Positions 1 through 9,081 of a stretch of 28,768 nucleotides of DNA are shown one piece after another (within the stretch, counting starts at the first letter, position 1; each line of letters opens with the position of its first letter). A program made the position numbers and the translations under genes. The stretch comes from Geosiphon pyriformis (Eukaryota > Glomeromycota > Glomeromycetes > Archaeosporales > Geosiphonaceae): positions 176,667-205,434 of the forward strand of contig JAAOMT010000494.1 in assembly GCA_016748015.1 (NCBI GenBank). The letters run 5' to 3'. A model generated the notes under the pieces. That model saw nothing but the letters and a program-made list of their open reading frames with translations, was not told the origin of the DNA and made no database searches.

Positions 1-8
1 AGAAATTG

Positions 9-74
<66 letters not shown>
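9..74. repeat. poly(A) tract, 66 bases
   Basis: Uninterrupted run of A. It could be the tail of a retrotransposed copy lying to the left of the window, or a simple repeat. No element can be recognised beside it within the window. Confidence 0.95.
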
Positions 75-78
<4 letters not shown>

Positions 79-408
79 TCCCATTCCAAATAGATTTTCC
101 CAGTTAGGAATACAAAGAATACTAAAAATAGTACAATGTTTCATAAATTATCAAAAAACTTGCACAAACAAAAAGAAAAAATAGTTAGATCCAAATTCAT
201 ACTAATATGTCCTTCTATGTTCTTTATCAATATTAAAAAGGAATAAGTTGATATTTAAATCTCGACTAAATAATTGTGATAAATTAAATTTGAAATTTCT
301 TGACTTTAAAGATAATTATAATTTGATTTTTTTTTTAATTTAAATATTATCTCGTCCTTTATAATAATAAAAAAATAAAAAATAAAAAATAAAAAAAAAC
401 CAATATAC
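75..408. other. AT-rich 5' flank of the kelch gene
   Basis: No reading frame of note. The last 50 bases before the start codon are A-rich with repeated AAAAAT blocks (about 368-400), probably promoter and 5' leader of the gene that starts at 409. No clear TATA box stands out from the general AT richness. Confidence 0.4.
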
Positions 409-2249
409 ATGGCACGAACACCATCTTTTTACTTTTCATCATTATCATTATTTTTTGTTACTTTTTTTAATGTAGCATTATTTTTCATAAATTGTAAAGC
501 CGACGATTCCAATGATTATTACCCACCTCCACGTATTGCACATTCTGCAACAATTATAGGTGATAGATTATATTACTTTGGAGGACAAAAATCTGATAAT
601 ATTTATTACAACGATTTATCTTATTTGGATTTGAATAAGACATTGACGCAGAATAAGCTTTTTTTTGTGAGTGTATCAAGTTTGAGTACAACTATTCCAG
701 GGATATTTAAACCTGCTAGTGTTGCTATTGGGTCTAATAAAAAGACAATTCTTTTCTTTGGCGGTTATGTGGTAATTAAACAAAGTTATTTTTGCATTCA
801 TTTGAAAAATATCTTGTTTCTTTGAATAAAAATGCTGATGTTAGTTTCTTCATTCACCAGAGACCAATTAATTCGGATTCAGACCCAGTGTTAAGTAACC
901 AAATCTATAGTATAAATCTTGAGAATGATCTAAAACCTACTTGGGCAGTAACAGGAAGTAATTCATCCGCTTTACCTTCACCTCGTGAAAATGTCCCATC
1001 AATTATTAATGATAAAGGACAGATGTATATTTGGGGTGGTTGGGGAATAACTGATAAAGCGATGTATATTCTTGATACCAACAAATTAACATGGCAAAAG
1101 AGTACTCCAGCAAATGCTCCAGATACCAGATCATTTTCCCCTGGTGTTTTATTACCAGATGGTAGGATTATTTTTATAGGTGGATATGATGGGAACTACA
1201 TGGCTTCTGATTCTCAACAGGTAAAATATCTTGGAAAAAATATATATATATATATTACAATTTCTGATATTGAGTAATCATCAAATCATAATTTCGAACT
1301 TTCTTTCATTATAGCTATTAATTTATAACACTATCACTGATGAATGGAAACAAGAAGTATTTTTTATAATTTCAAACTATTTTTTTATGTAATTGATTTC
1401 TTCTGAATCTCAACTATTCTCTACATATATATTTTCAAAGGGTACTATAAATATTGCTCCCGCGAATCCCATTCATAAGCACACTGCTGTCTTAGGTACT
1501 CTTTCTCAAAGGATACATAACTAATAATGTAAAAGTTTTGAAAACTTTAATTTAAAATTCCTTTTTATTTTTTATTTTTTATTTTTTTTATTTTTTCTTC
1601 AGCACCCGATAAACAACATATTATCATATATGGGCAGATTTCGAATAAGACTTCAGTTACAGTATTAGACACAAATACGTTTTTATGGTCAGTACCAACC
1701 ATGAATCAAGGACCATTATATATACCTGATGGGCACTCGGCGACCATGTACAAGAATTATATGATTATCTCGTTTGGTAAGTTGGTAAATGAAATTGCTT
1801 TGATTTTAATAAACAATATAAAATTAATTTTGAAAAAACTTCACTTAAAAGGTATTCGTTTAAACCCTTCGTCAGAAGTAAGTATCGCTGACGTTTCAGA
1901 TCCGAAAAATATTAATTGGTTGAAATTAGATGGCACCCTACCTTTAAATTCAAGTTCAAATTCCACATCTTCAAAAACGTTGAATTCAGCACCAACTTCA
2001 TCCTCAAATAAGGGTTCAGATCAAATTAATAATACAAGCACTACTACTACAGATGGTAAATCAAATCAAAAAGCAGTTATTTTAGGTATAATAGGAGTAG
2101 TTGTTGGATTAGGTATTATGAGTTTATTTGTAACACTTTATTTTCGAAAAAGACGTTTAAAGAAGTTACAAGGTAATAGTGAAAATTTGCCCGAAGTTGT
2201 GAACCTAAGACAAGATCTGAACGAAAATTTATCAGAAGTAGTTAATTAA
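409..2249 (+). CDS. kelch-repeat (galactose-oxidase-like beta-propeller) secreted or surface membrane protein, six exons
   Basis: Six exons join into one 463-residue frame: 409-771, 861-1220, 1315-1356, 1441-1495, 1603-1776 and 1852-2249. All five introns begin GT and end AG, and each junction restores kelch homology. Residues 1-31 form a signal peptide with a long hydrophobic core. Six kelch-type blades follow, each with a hydrophobic strand ending in GG or a G-plus-aromatic motif: RIAHSATIIGDRLYYFGG (about 42-59), ILFFGGY, MYIWGGW, GRIIFIGGYDG, IIIYGQ and MIISFG. A Ser/Thr/Asn-rich linker (about 363-404) leads to a transmembrane helix (406-429) and a basic stop-transfer stretch (RKRRLKK), with a short cytoplasmic tail. 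Expected topology is propeller outside, tail inside. Such propellers usually bind proteins or glycans; I see no sign of enzyme activity. The intron at 1777-1851 is 75 bases and in frame, so its retention would add 25 residues without a stop. Confidence 0.9.
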
Positions 2250-2383
2250 AGGAAGGTTTTCTTGATTTATTTATAAATACTTTTAGTATATATGTGTGTT
2301 TGATTGTGTTAAAAAAGTCTTTAAAGATTTGAAGATTCGTTTTAACTAATTTCAAAAAAGTGAAAACTTTTTTGCGTTACCAA

Positions 2384-2432
2384 TTTATTATTTATTTATT
2401 TATTTATTATATATATATATATATATATATAT
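2384..2432. repeat. (TTTA)n followed by (TA)n microsatellite
   Basis: About six TTTA units run into about twelve TA units, in the 3' flank of the kelch gene. Likely length-polymorphic. Confidence 0.95.
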
Positions 2433-2510
2433 TTTTTGGAATAACGGACGGACGAGATAATGTCTAAAAGAAAAATGTCAATCCCCAAATCATTCAAGAG
2501 AAATTCATAA

Positions 2511-2717
2511 ATGAAAACGTTTAGAATCGGCAAAAAATCTTCATATAAAAACATTTTCTTGAAGCTTACAAATAATATATCCAGTGAATCACTTCAAAAA
2601 AATGTTTTTGTAATAATAGATTGGACCGACCTAAATCCTATGGAAAAACGGTGGCCGAAAAATCTTGATGATTATGGAAAGCTTTCCAAGATGATGATCT
2701 ACACTGAGAACTTGTAA
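2511..2717 (+). CDS. short reading frame of unknown status (68 residues)
   Basis: ATG to TAA, 68 residues, no signal peptide and no family I recognise. The middle (VFVIIDWTDLNPMEKRWPKN) has a less biased composition than random frames in this AT-rich DNA, so it may be an exon or remnant of a gene. It lies downstream of the kelch gene on the same strand. Weakly supported. Confidence 0.2.
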   Translation: MKTFRIGKKSSYKNIFLKLTNNISSESLQKNVFVIIDWTDLNPMEKRWPKNLDDYGKLSKMMIYTENL

Positions 2718-3125
2718 AAAAAATATTATTCTGTATGAAATAATCTAATATAATAATAAGAAATCTATCAGTTCATTTCTATTTAAAATATTTACGCATG
2801 TAAAATTTTCTGAAATTATGTACAAATTACCGGAAAATTATAACATTAAATTAGTTTTCTTTGCTTCCTTCGGAATAAATTGTTCGTTTTCCGCTTTATA
2901 GAGGATAATCCTTAAAATTAAATTGTACTTTCTTTGAGGTAAAGTATAGATAAGAAAATTCTTGTATTTTGAGTTCCATGTTCATGTTATAAGAAGAAAC
3001 TTTTATAAATTGGGCAAAAAAATTCTCATTTTAGTCTCGTTCAGCTAACAAATTTTTACACAATTTACAAAATTTCTAAGCATATTTTTAAATTTTTCAA
3101 CAAATAACTATATTTTCATTTTGAA

Positions 3126-3578
3126 ATGGCCAATATCTACTTCTTCAACCAGCTTAATATTTTCTTATCAATGTTTTTTTTATCAATTCTCATCATTTTT
3201 TTTCCAAAAATTGAATCGAAACCACTTCCTAAACTTTTGCAAGAACGTCAATTTTCATTATTTAATACCGATTCCAATTTTTTCTCATCTGGTGACTCCA
3301 ATCTACAACTTATCAATGACCCCGATTCAAACTTAGTGAACTATCTTGAGTTGGAAAATAAAGAACCATCAAGACAGCAAGTGAATCCCAATGACGAAAA
3401 AAAGGTCAACATTCCAATCGTGAAATCACGATGTAATTGTTATTACAAGTCACCAAATAGCTCAATTCCGATTCAATCGCTCAAGAAACGTGAAAAAAAT
3501 TTTGACTTGATAGACGAACCAAAACTTCCCCAATGTTCATGTGATTATCAGAATAAAGATTCGCCATTTAATATTTAG
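3126..3578 (+). CDS. small secreted protein with paired CxC motifs, possible Kex2-processed peptide or effector
   Basis: Single-exon frame of 150 residues. Residues 1-31 are a strong signal peptide (IFLSMFFLSILIIFFP core, likely cut near ESKP). The middle (40-100) is polar, charged and apparently disordered. The only four cysteines lie in two similar C-terminal blocks: RCNCYYKSPNSSI (102-114) and QCSCDYQNKDSPFNI (136-150), each C-x-C then an aromatic pair and a Lys..Ser-Pro. Between them is LKKR (119-122), a dibasic Kex2-type site, so cleavage could release a short C-terminal peptide of about 28 residues carrying the second CxC block. Two disulphides, or metal binding by the CxC pairs, are possible. 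I do not recognise a family. The ATG at 3126 is chosen because it gives a full signal peptide. A secreted effector or signalling peptide is an inference from size, signal and Cys pattern. Confidence 0.75.
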   Translation: MANIYFFNQLNIFLSMFFLSILIIFFPKIESKPLPKLLQERQFSLFNTDSNFFSSGDSNLQLINDPDSNLVNYLELENKEPSRQQVNPNDEKKVNIPIVKSRCNCYYKSPNSSIPIQSLKKREKNFDLIDEPKLPQCSCDYQNKDSPFNI

Positions 3579-5594
3579 ATATAAAAATAGTCAGAATAAA
3601 GGTGACGGATTTCTAAAGAATCAGTATTCAGAAAATTAAAATAACCATGGTCGACTAGAAAAGAAAAATTTTATGTCTTGGAATAGAGTTTTTGAATTTT
3701 ATTGAGAATTTCTAAATTAAGGATCCTGATCTGTGTTTTTAAAATTATTTTTATCTAGTAAACGAACATGTTAACTTGAAATAATAAAAAGTGATTTTAG
3801 ACGATTTTAAAAAAAGCAGCAAAGTGTTAATTTTCATATAAAAAACAGTGCTGCTAACTTTTCCTTTGTTTTCTTTAATTTTAATAATGTGTTATTAGAA
3901 AGTTTACCAGATTGATTATTAGTGTTTTTTTTTTCAGATTATTATAATAATATTTCTTTAGGGTTTTTTTTAAAATTAGTTTCACTTTTATTGTTTTCCC
4001 TATAATATTCCTTGAACTTTTTAATATTTTGACTTTTTTTGGTCTAATTTTTTTTGCTATTTAGCATAGTTTCCAAAATAATTTCAGAGGGTAATTGAAG
4101 TATTATCATCAGTAAAATGGTCAAGAAAGGCTATTTTGAATGCATCCCAGTTAGCAAACCATTTATTTGTTGTTCTTTGTAAAAGTAAAAAATTGTTTAA
4201 AAGCTTTAGTTATAATCTATCCATTAGCTTGAATAGCTTTTGTAAACTTTGTTCAACCATCTTTAATGACTAATTACAAGATTTTTTCTTTTGAATTCAA
4301 AAATTTTAGCAATAAAGTGGAAAGTATTTATATTTATATTTATATTTTTTTCTGAGTGTTTTGAACTTTTTTTTAGATTTTCACTTTCTGCTATTTTTTG
4401 GTTTTTGAACTTGAGCTAATAATACTGGAATGGAGTAACTTAAAGTAATGCTTTACTTGATTTTGCTTCTGATATTTGTAAGTTTTTAATAGCCAGTTTG
4501 GTATATTAGGTGCTGTTTTTATAAATCTTTAAATTTTTGTGTTTCTTTTAATAAGTACTTTCAGATTTAGATTCCAAGTTCTAAAAATAAGTTCCAAATA
4601 TTTTAATAACTAAGTAATAGGATTATATATTTTTTTATAAAAATTGTGTTTAACTTCTGAAATATTATATTCTTTAAAAAAATAATTATTGATTCTGTTT
4701 TTAAGATATTTGTTTTAATCATTATGAGTTTATTTAAAATTTAAAATTTTTGTTTACAATAGATGTAAAACTGTTAATAATACTTTAAAATATTTGTGTT
4801 AAAAAAAAAATATACTTTTGTATAAACATCTAATTTATTAAAATTTTTAAAAGAAAACTAAATGTTATTAAAGATTTTTGTTTTTCTGTTAATATTTCTT
4901 TTAATGAAAATAACTTCAAACCTAATATTTATATTTTGTTATCGCTAAAATATATTTTTAAAATTAATAGAAAAATATTGCAAATAAATATTCAAATTTT
5001 TATAATTTTTATTTTACTTTAGTTATAATAAGTTTTTTAAATATAATAAATTTAAATTGTTAATAAATTTAAGTCTTAATTCAACTGTTAATTTTTAATA
5101 AATTCCAAAAGTTTTTTTTTTTAAAATATATATAAACTTTAGTAAAAAAAACTAAGCTATTAATACTTAAAACAATGTCTTTTTTTTCAAGTTTTTTTAA
5201 AATTGCTTTATTTTTATATAAAAAATTATTTATGCTTCTATTAGAAATTTAAAATTGTCTTAAGTCTTTATTGCAAAATGTTTTTGTAGTTATTTTTAAA
5301 AAAATAATACTTTAATATTAGTTTTAATGAATAATATTGTTATGTGTTTATAAAATAAATAAATAAATAAATTTTTAATTAAATATATTATTATAATTTA
5401 CTGTTTAATAAACAAAAAATGTTATAGACAAAACTTTATTCTATAAATTTATTTCTTTATTGATTTTGATTAAAGTTTTACAAAAAGTTTTATTAAAAAT
5501 TTTACTAATTTATTGGTTTGAAAATAATAAGAAGAGAAAAATTTTATAATATATTTTAAGTTTTTTCAAAAACATTCAAAAAATAGACTAGAGA
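3579..5594. other. AT-rich spacer, apart from one gag-like remnant
   Basis: Two kilobases of strongly AT-rich sequence with long T runs and no sizeable reading frame. It contains the minus-strand gag-like fragment at 4084-4260 and a short (AAAT)n run at 5354-5373. Probably eroded transposon sequence; nothing else identified. Confidence 0.4.
4084..4260 (-). pseudogene. retrotransposon gag-like remnant
   Basis: Read on the minus strand from the ATG at 4260, one frame of 59 codons with a single internal TAA ends at a TGA at 4084. It contains NKWFANWDAFKIAFLDHFTD, which resembles the capsid-type gag signature of LTR retrotransposons (hydrophobic patch, W, then nW..F...F...F). The fragment is far too short to be active and has no flanking protease or polymerase. 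The match is from memory of the motif, so moderate to low confidence. Confidence 0.4.
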
Positions 5595-5703
5595 TCTATT
5601 AAAAATGTAATTTATATATATAAAAAGATAAGTCATATATATTATCGTTTTTATTCTTGTCAAAACGTTACTAATTTGAATTAACATACAATATAAATGG
5701 CAG
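5595..5703 (+). repeat. leader-like duplicated module, copy A (ends at an ATG)
   Basis: About 109 bases that recur at 6030-6140 in the same orientation at roughly 85% identity by eye. Shared landmarks in order are ATGTAATTTATA, AAAAAGATAAGTC, TATATATTA, TTTTATTCTTGT, AAAAC.TTACTAA and AACATACAA.ATAAATG. The ATG (5697) sits 92 bases after the first landmark, against 93 in copy B. Similarity stops just after the ATG. This fits a promoter or 5' leader shared by two genes, or the end of a repeat element. Confidence 0.75.
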
Positions 5704-5810
5704 AAAAAAAGCTCAATCTAAAAGATATTGCAGTTTTTAAAATATTTTTTATTTTATTTAACAATGAGAACTTTAAGTTAGTCGATGTTCTAATTAGGAA
5801 TATCAATTAA
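5697..5810 (+). CDS. short reading frame after module A (37 residues), doubtful
   Basis: ATG directly after copy A of the duplicated leader, encoding MAEKKLNLKDIAVFKIFF and onwards to a TAA at 5808. Thirty-seven residues, no recognised domain. It is listed because its start falls at the same relative position as the start of the longer frame after copy B. It may be a first exon or a truncated gene. Confidence 0.2.
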   Translation: MAEKKLNLKDIAVFKIFFILFNNENFKLVDVLIRNIN

Positions 5811-6029
5811 CATTCTGATTTAAGTAATAGTGATGACACTTTAATTAGTCTATGTTTTAACTTAATTGACATTCTGAATTTTTACCATTGTAAACTTGCA
5901 TTTCAATTGCTTAAAATTGGTATTTTGCTCTTAAATTGTTATTATATTATTTAAAATTAACTTTCCCTTTTTTATTATTATAAAATTTTATATTTTATGG
6001 ATTCTAAACATTTAAAAAAAGATTCTAAG

Positions 6030-6140
6030 CCTATTAGAAAGATGTAATTTATAAATAGAAAAAGATAAGTCTTATATATTACTATCTTTTATTCTTGTTA
6101 AAACATTACTAACTTAAACTAACATACAAAATAAATGACA
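6030..6140 (+). repeat. leader-like duplicated module, copy B (ends at an ATG)
   Basis: Second copy of the module seen at 5595-5703, about 435 bases downstream in direct orientation. The aligned ATG is at 6135 and opens the reading frame listed next. Similarity is spread over the whole leader, not only in AT runs. Confidence 0.75.
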
Positions 6141-6580
6141 ATAAAATGTACTCACATTCTTGAAAGTTTGACTTTATTAAATAAAACCAGAAAATATAAT
6201 GTTAAAAATCTTTTTTCAGAAAAATTATTGAATTCTTTTCTTATTGATATTTCATTTATATCCAAACACATTTTTGAAAATACAGATTTAATTTTTTTTC
6301 AAAAAATCAAAAAAGTTGATTTAAAATACAGCTTACCTATAACACAAAATAATACCTTATCTTTTCCTATTTTTCGATAAAATATACAGCAAAACTAATA
6401 AAAAAGAAGTTCAAATAGATTCAATAACAGATGCAATAAACAACAAGAAAGTGGAAATGTTAGATAAAAATTTTAATAATTTTGTGAATATATATCAAAT
6501 AATAAGCATTAGCAAAAAATGGCTGGAAAAGTTGTTAAAGATGAGCTATACAAATTTGGCATGAAATGTGCTTAGAAGCA
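6135..6580 (+). pseudogene. degenerate gene of unknown function after module B
   Basis: The first frame (6135-6380) gives 81 residues from MTIKCTHILESLTLLNK and stops after SLPITQNNTLSFPIFR. The next frame is open across this stop and carries a lysine-rich continuation (FFDKIYSKTNKKEVQI, later SKKWLEKLLKMSYTNLA) to a TGA near 6570. One frameshift would therefore join about 145 residues. A GTAAGT donor at 6581 and an AG at 6619-6620 suggest a possible 40-base intron just after. No domain recognised. Either a decayed gene or two unrelated small frames. Confidence 0.35.
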
Positions 6581-7454
6581 GTAAGTGTTAATCATTGTAT
6601 TTGGCTATTTGTTATTTAAGATATTAATATGTCAAAAGTTTTTGCCATTCTTTTATTATTGATCCAAATAATAGAAGTCTTATTAATAAAAATAGCTTTA
6701 CACAATTTGAGCTCAAAAAAATTCATATGTATAAACAGAAATTACTTTTAAAAATGTCTTAAGATCTACTGTTTTATTTTAGTAAATAAAAAGCTGTAGG
6801 TATTTTTTATGTTATATCTTAATAGTATTGTTTAAAAAATATTAGCAATGTTTATATATAACACAACACATTTGAATAGTCCATGATATTTAATCTTAAA
6901 AAATTAGTATTTAGCTTTATATTATGAAAATTATTCTAAAATCAACACAGAGATTTCGATTTTAATTAAATTAGAAATAATGTGAAAACCTGTAAATACA
7001 AAATTTTATTCTAAGTCAAAAGAACAACTATGAATATTCATATCTAATTAAAATAATTCGTGTATGGCCAAAATTTGATGTAACATAAATTTTGTATTTT
7101 TTTCATTTTAAATATTTATACAAGCGAACATATATACTTATCTCACGCAGTAATTTGTCGGGTCCAATATCCCTATCTATAAATAGAATGTATACAAAAA
7201 TATTTTTCGAATGAAATTCAAGACACTTGGGATTTTAATAATATAATAATAGTTTCTATATATAATTTAATGAGAGAAAAATTGGCATATACAGTACACT
7301 AACCTTATTTAATGCTAAAGTCTTTTGTTTGAATTGGTAAGACCAAGCGAAAAACGAAATTTTAATTATTTAAGTGATTCAAACTAATTAGTTTTAGATC
7401 AATTAATTTTAGTCAAGATAATTACATTATTTTTTTCGTGAAAATAATTTCTTT

Positions 7455-7494
<40 letters not shown>

Positions 7495-8331
7495 TAACTG
7501 AAGAAAAACTCATCATTTATTGTATACACCTATATTTACAAAACCAAATAAAAGCAGTTAAGAGAGCAAAAGATTCAATCAGCAAAGTCAAAAAAAATCT
7601 AAACTGAATATCAACTATATCATTAATTCCAGTAATTTTTGGCGAACAGCGATAGTATTTTTAATTCTGAAGAGAAGAATAATGCTACATAACCAACATA
7701 AAAGAAATGATCAATGACACCTTTCAATTACCAAACTACAGTAACATTTATTGCAGCAAGACTCATATTATTACACTTGCAGTTGTTTTATGTTTAACTT
7801 TTTAATTAATTTGTTTCAGTTTGTATTTATTTATAAAAAAATACTTAAACACTTCAAATTATTATTTATTTTTATTAAAAATGACAATGTAATAGGTTAT
7901 ATTTAAAATTTTAAAAAACAATTAATATATAAAATCTACTTGAAATTTATCCCACTTGCCATAAAACTGAGTAACTGAAATACATTCAAACTAGCAGAAA
8001 TCACAAATTATGGATATCTTTTAAATTTGACGCTTTTAATTTTTGCGATACTAAGCAAAAAACGTTATGAAAATTTTCTTATATTTCTAAACAGCTTGAA
8101 GATTGAAGATAGTAATTAATATATTATTGAAATAATCGAGAAATTTAAATTTTTAACCCCCACATGCTTGCCCGATACGTTTTACAATTCAATCAATTTG
8201 AGATTTTCAGAATGATTTTATTCCAGTTTATAGTTCAAGAAAGGAAGAAATTTCGGTTGTTCATTTCTTACAATTTTAAATTAAAATTTAAAAAGATATG
8301 CTGAAATTGAAAACCTAATTATTTTGAACTG
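6581..8331. other. AT-rich spacer and 3' flank of the thioredoxin-like gene
   Basis: No supported gene. It holds the trinucleotide microsatellite at 7456-7493. The right end (about 8150-8331) is the probable 3' untranslated region and terminator of the minus-strand gene that ends at 8332. Confidence 0.4.
7456..7493. repeat. (TAA)n microsatellite
   Basis: About twelve perfect TAA/ATA units. Confidence 0.95.
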
Positions 8332-9081
8332 CTATGTTTCAAGAGAAACGGTAAAAAATTCTGCCAACTTATCGGGTAAAGCACACTCATTCTCGATTAA
8401 TCTTTGATCTGTAGAAGGATCAGAAGTCCACTTGACCAAGGTTGGGATTTTTAATAATTTTATACGTGAGTCAGTTTTGTAAGGATGATCGGGTGTTTGT
8501 CTCCATCTGAAAATAAATATAATTATATATATATACATATATAGAAAGGGATTTGATCTTTTATATTTATATCCTTACTCTGATCGATTCCCAACAGGTG
8601 CTTCAATTAGCACGGAATTCCCTGGAGCATATTTGTTGAAAGCATAACGAATTAATGGATCCGCTGAAATATAAAAAGCCCAATACTTTGATTAATTTTT
8701 TTGAATGAGAAATACTTTGGGAGCTTTTACAAAGACATATTCTGCTATGCCCTAATTTTGTTGGCCAGCCAAAATATTTCCACACATAAGTGATAATAAA
8801 AATGCAAACCAACTATAGAGTCCGGACACCAGGATTTTCCTGTGATTGGATCTTCAGTACCTAAAATACAATTTACAATATATTTTATTAATAAAATTTT
8901 ATTCATCTTGTCAAGCAAGAAGATTCAAAGGTTTTCTTCAATATTATATTATATTGCTGACGAACTTACCAAAAAACAAAATAAATAGAGGTGATCGTCT
9001 TTCTCCGTGTTCGGCAGTTGCTACAGCCTCGAAATTAGGATAGAACTGGTCAATTGCTGAAACACGAATTGTTTTAACCAT
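8332..9081 (-). CDS. TXNDC17: TXNDC17/TRP14-like thioredoxin-domain protein, four exons, CxxS active site
   Basis: Four minus-strand exons join without a stop into 140 residues: 9081-8970, 8860-8810, 8663-8579 and 8506-8332. Junctions are GT..AG; the second donor (GTTTGC) is weak but is the one that restores the family sequence. Landmarks in order: start MVKTIRVSAIDQFYPNF, beta strand SPLFILFFGTEDP (30-42), active site GKSWCPDSIVADP (45-57), strand VLIEAPVGNRSEW (72-84), cis-proline loop LLKIPTLVKW (100-109) and conserved C-terminal IENECAL (120-126). These match the TRP14 family (human TXNDC17 WCPDC, cis-Pro IPTLL-type loop, late ExxC) in order and length. The family reduces small disulphides and nitrosothiols in the cytosol, fed by thioredoxin reductase. 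Cys49 is kept but the resolving cysteine is Ser52, so this copy looks monothiol. No signal peptide. Product class sure; chemistry inferred. Confidence 0.92.

Larger units (their letters stand above)
2250..3125. other. intergenic spacer between the kelch gene and the small secreted protein gene
   Basis: AT-rich, holding a microsatellite (2384-2432) and one short reading frame (2511-2717) of uncertain status. The end should hold the promoter of the gene starting at 3126. I see no RNA gene or element. Confidence 0.4.

Noticed and set aside
3121-3336. Overlapping plus-strand frame of 71 residues
   Set aside because: It overlaps the small secreted protein in another frame, needs a TTG start and has no signal or domain.
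8603-8812. Minus-strand frame of 69 residues
   Set aside because: It reads through intron 2 of the thioredoxin-like gene; the spliced model gives clear family homology instead.
8846-9043. Plus-strand frame of 65 residues
   Set aside because: Antisense shadow of exons 1-2 and intron 1 of the thioredoxin-like gene.
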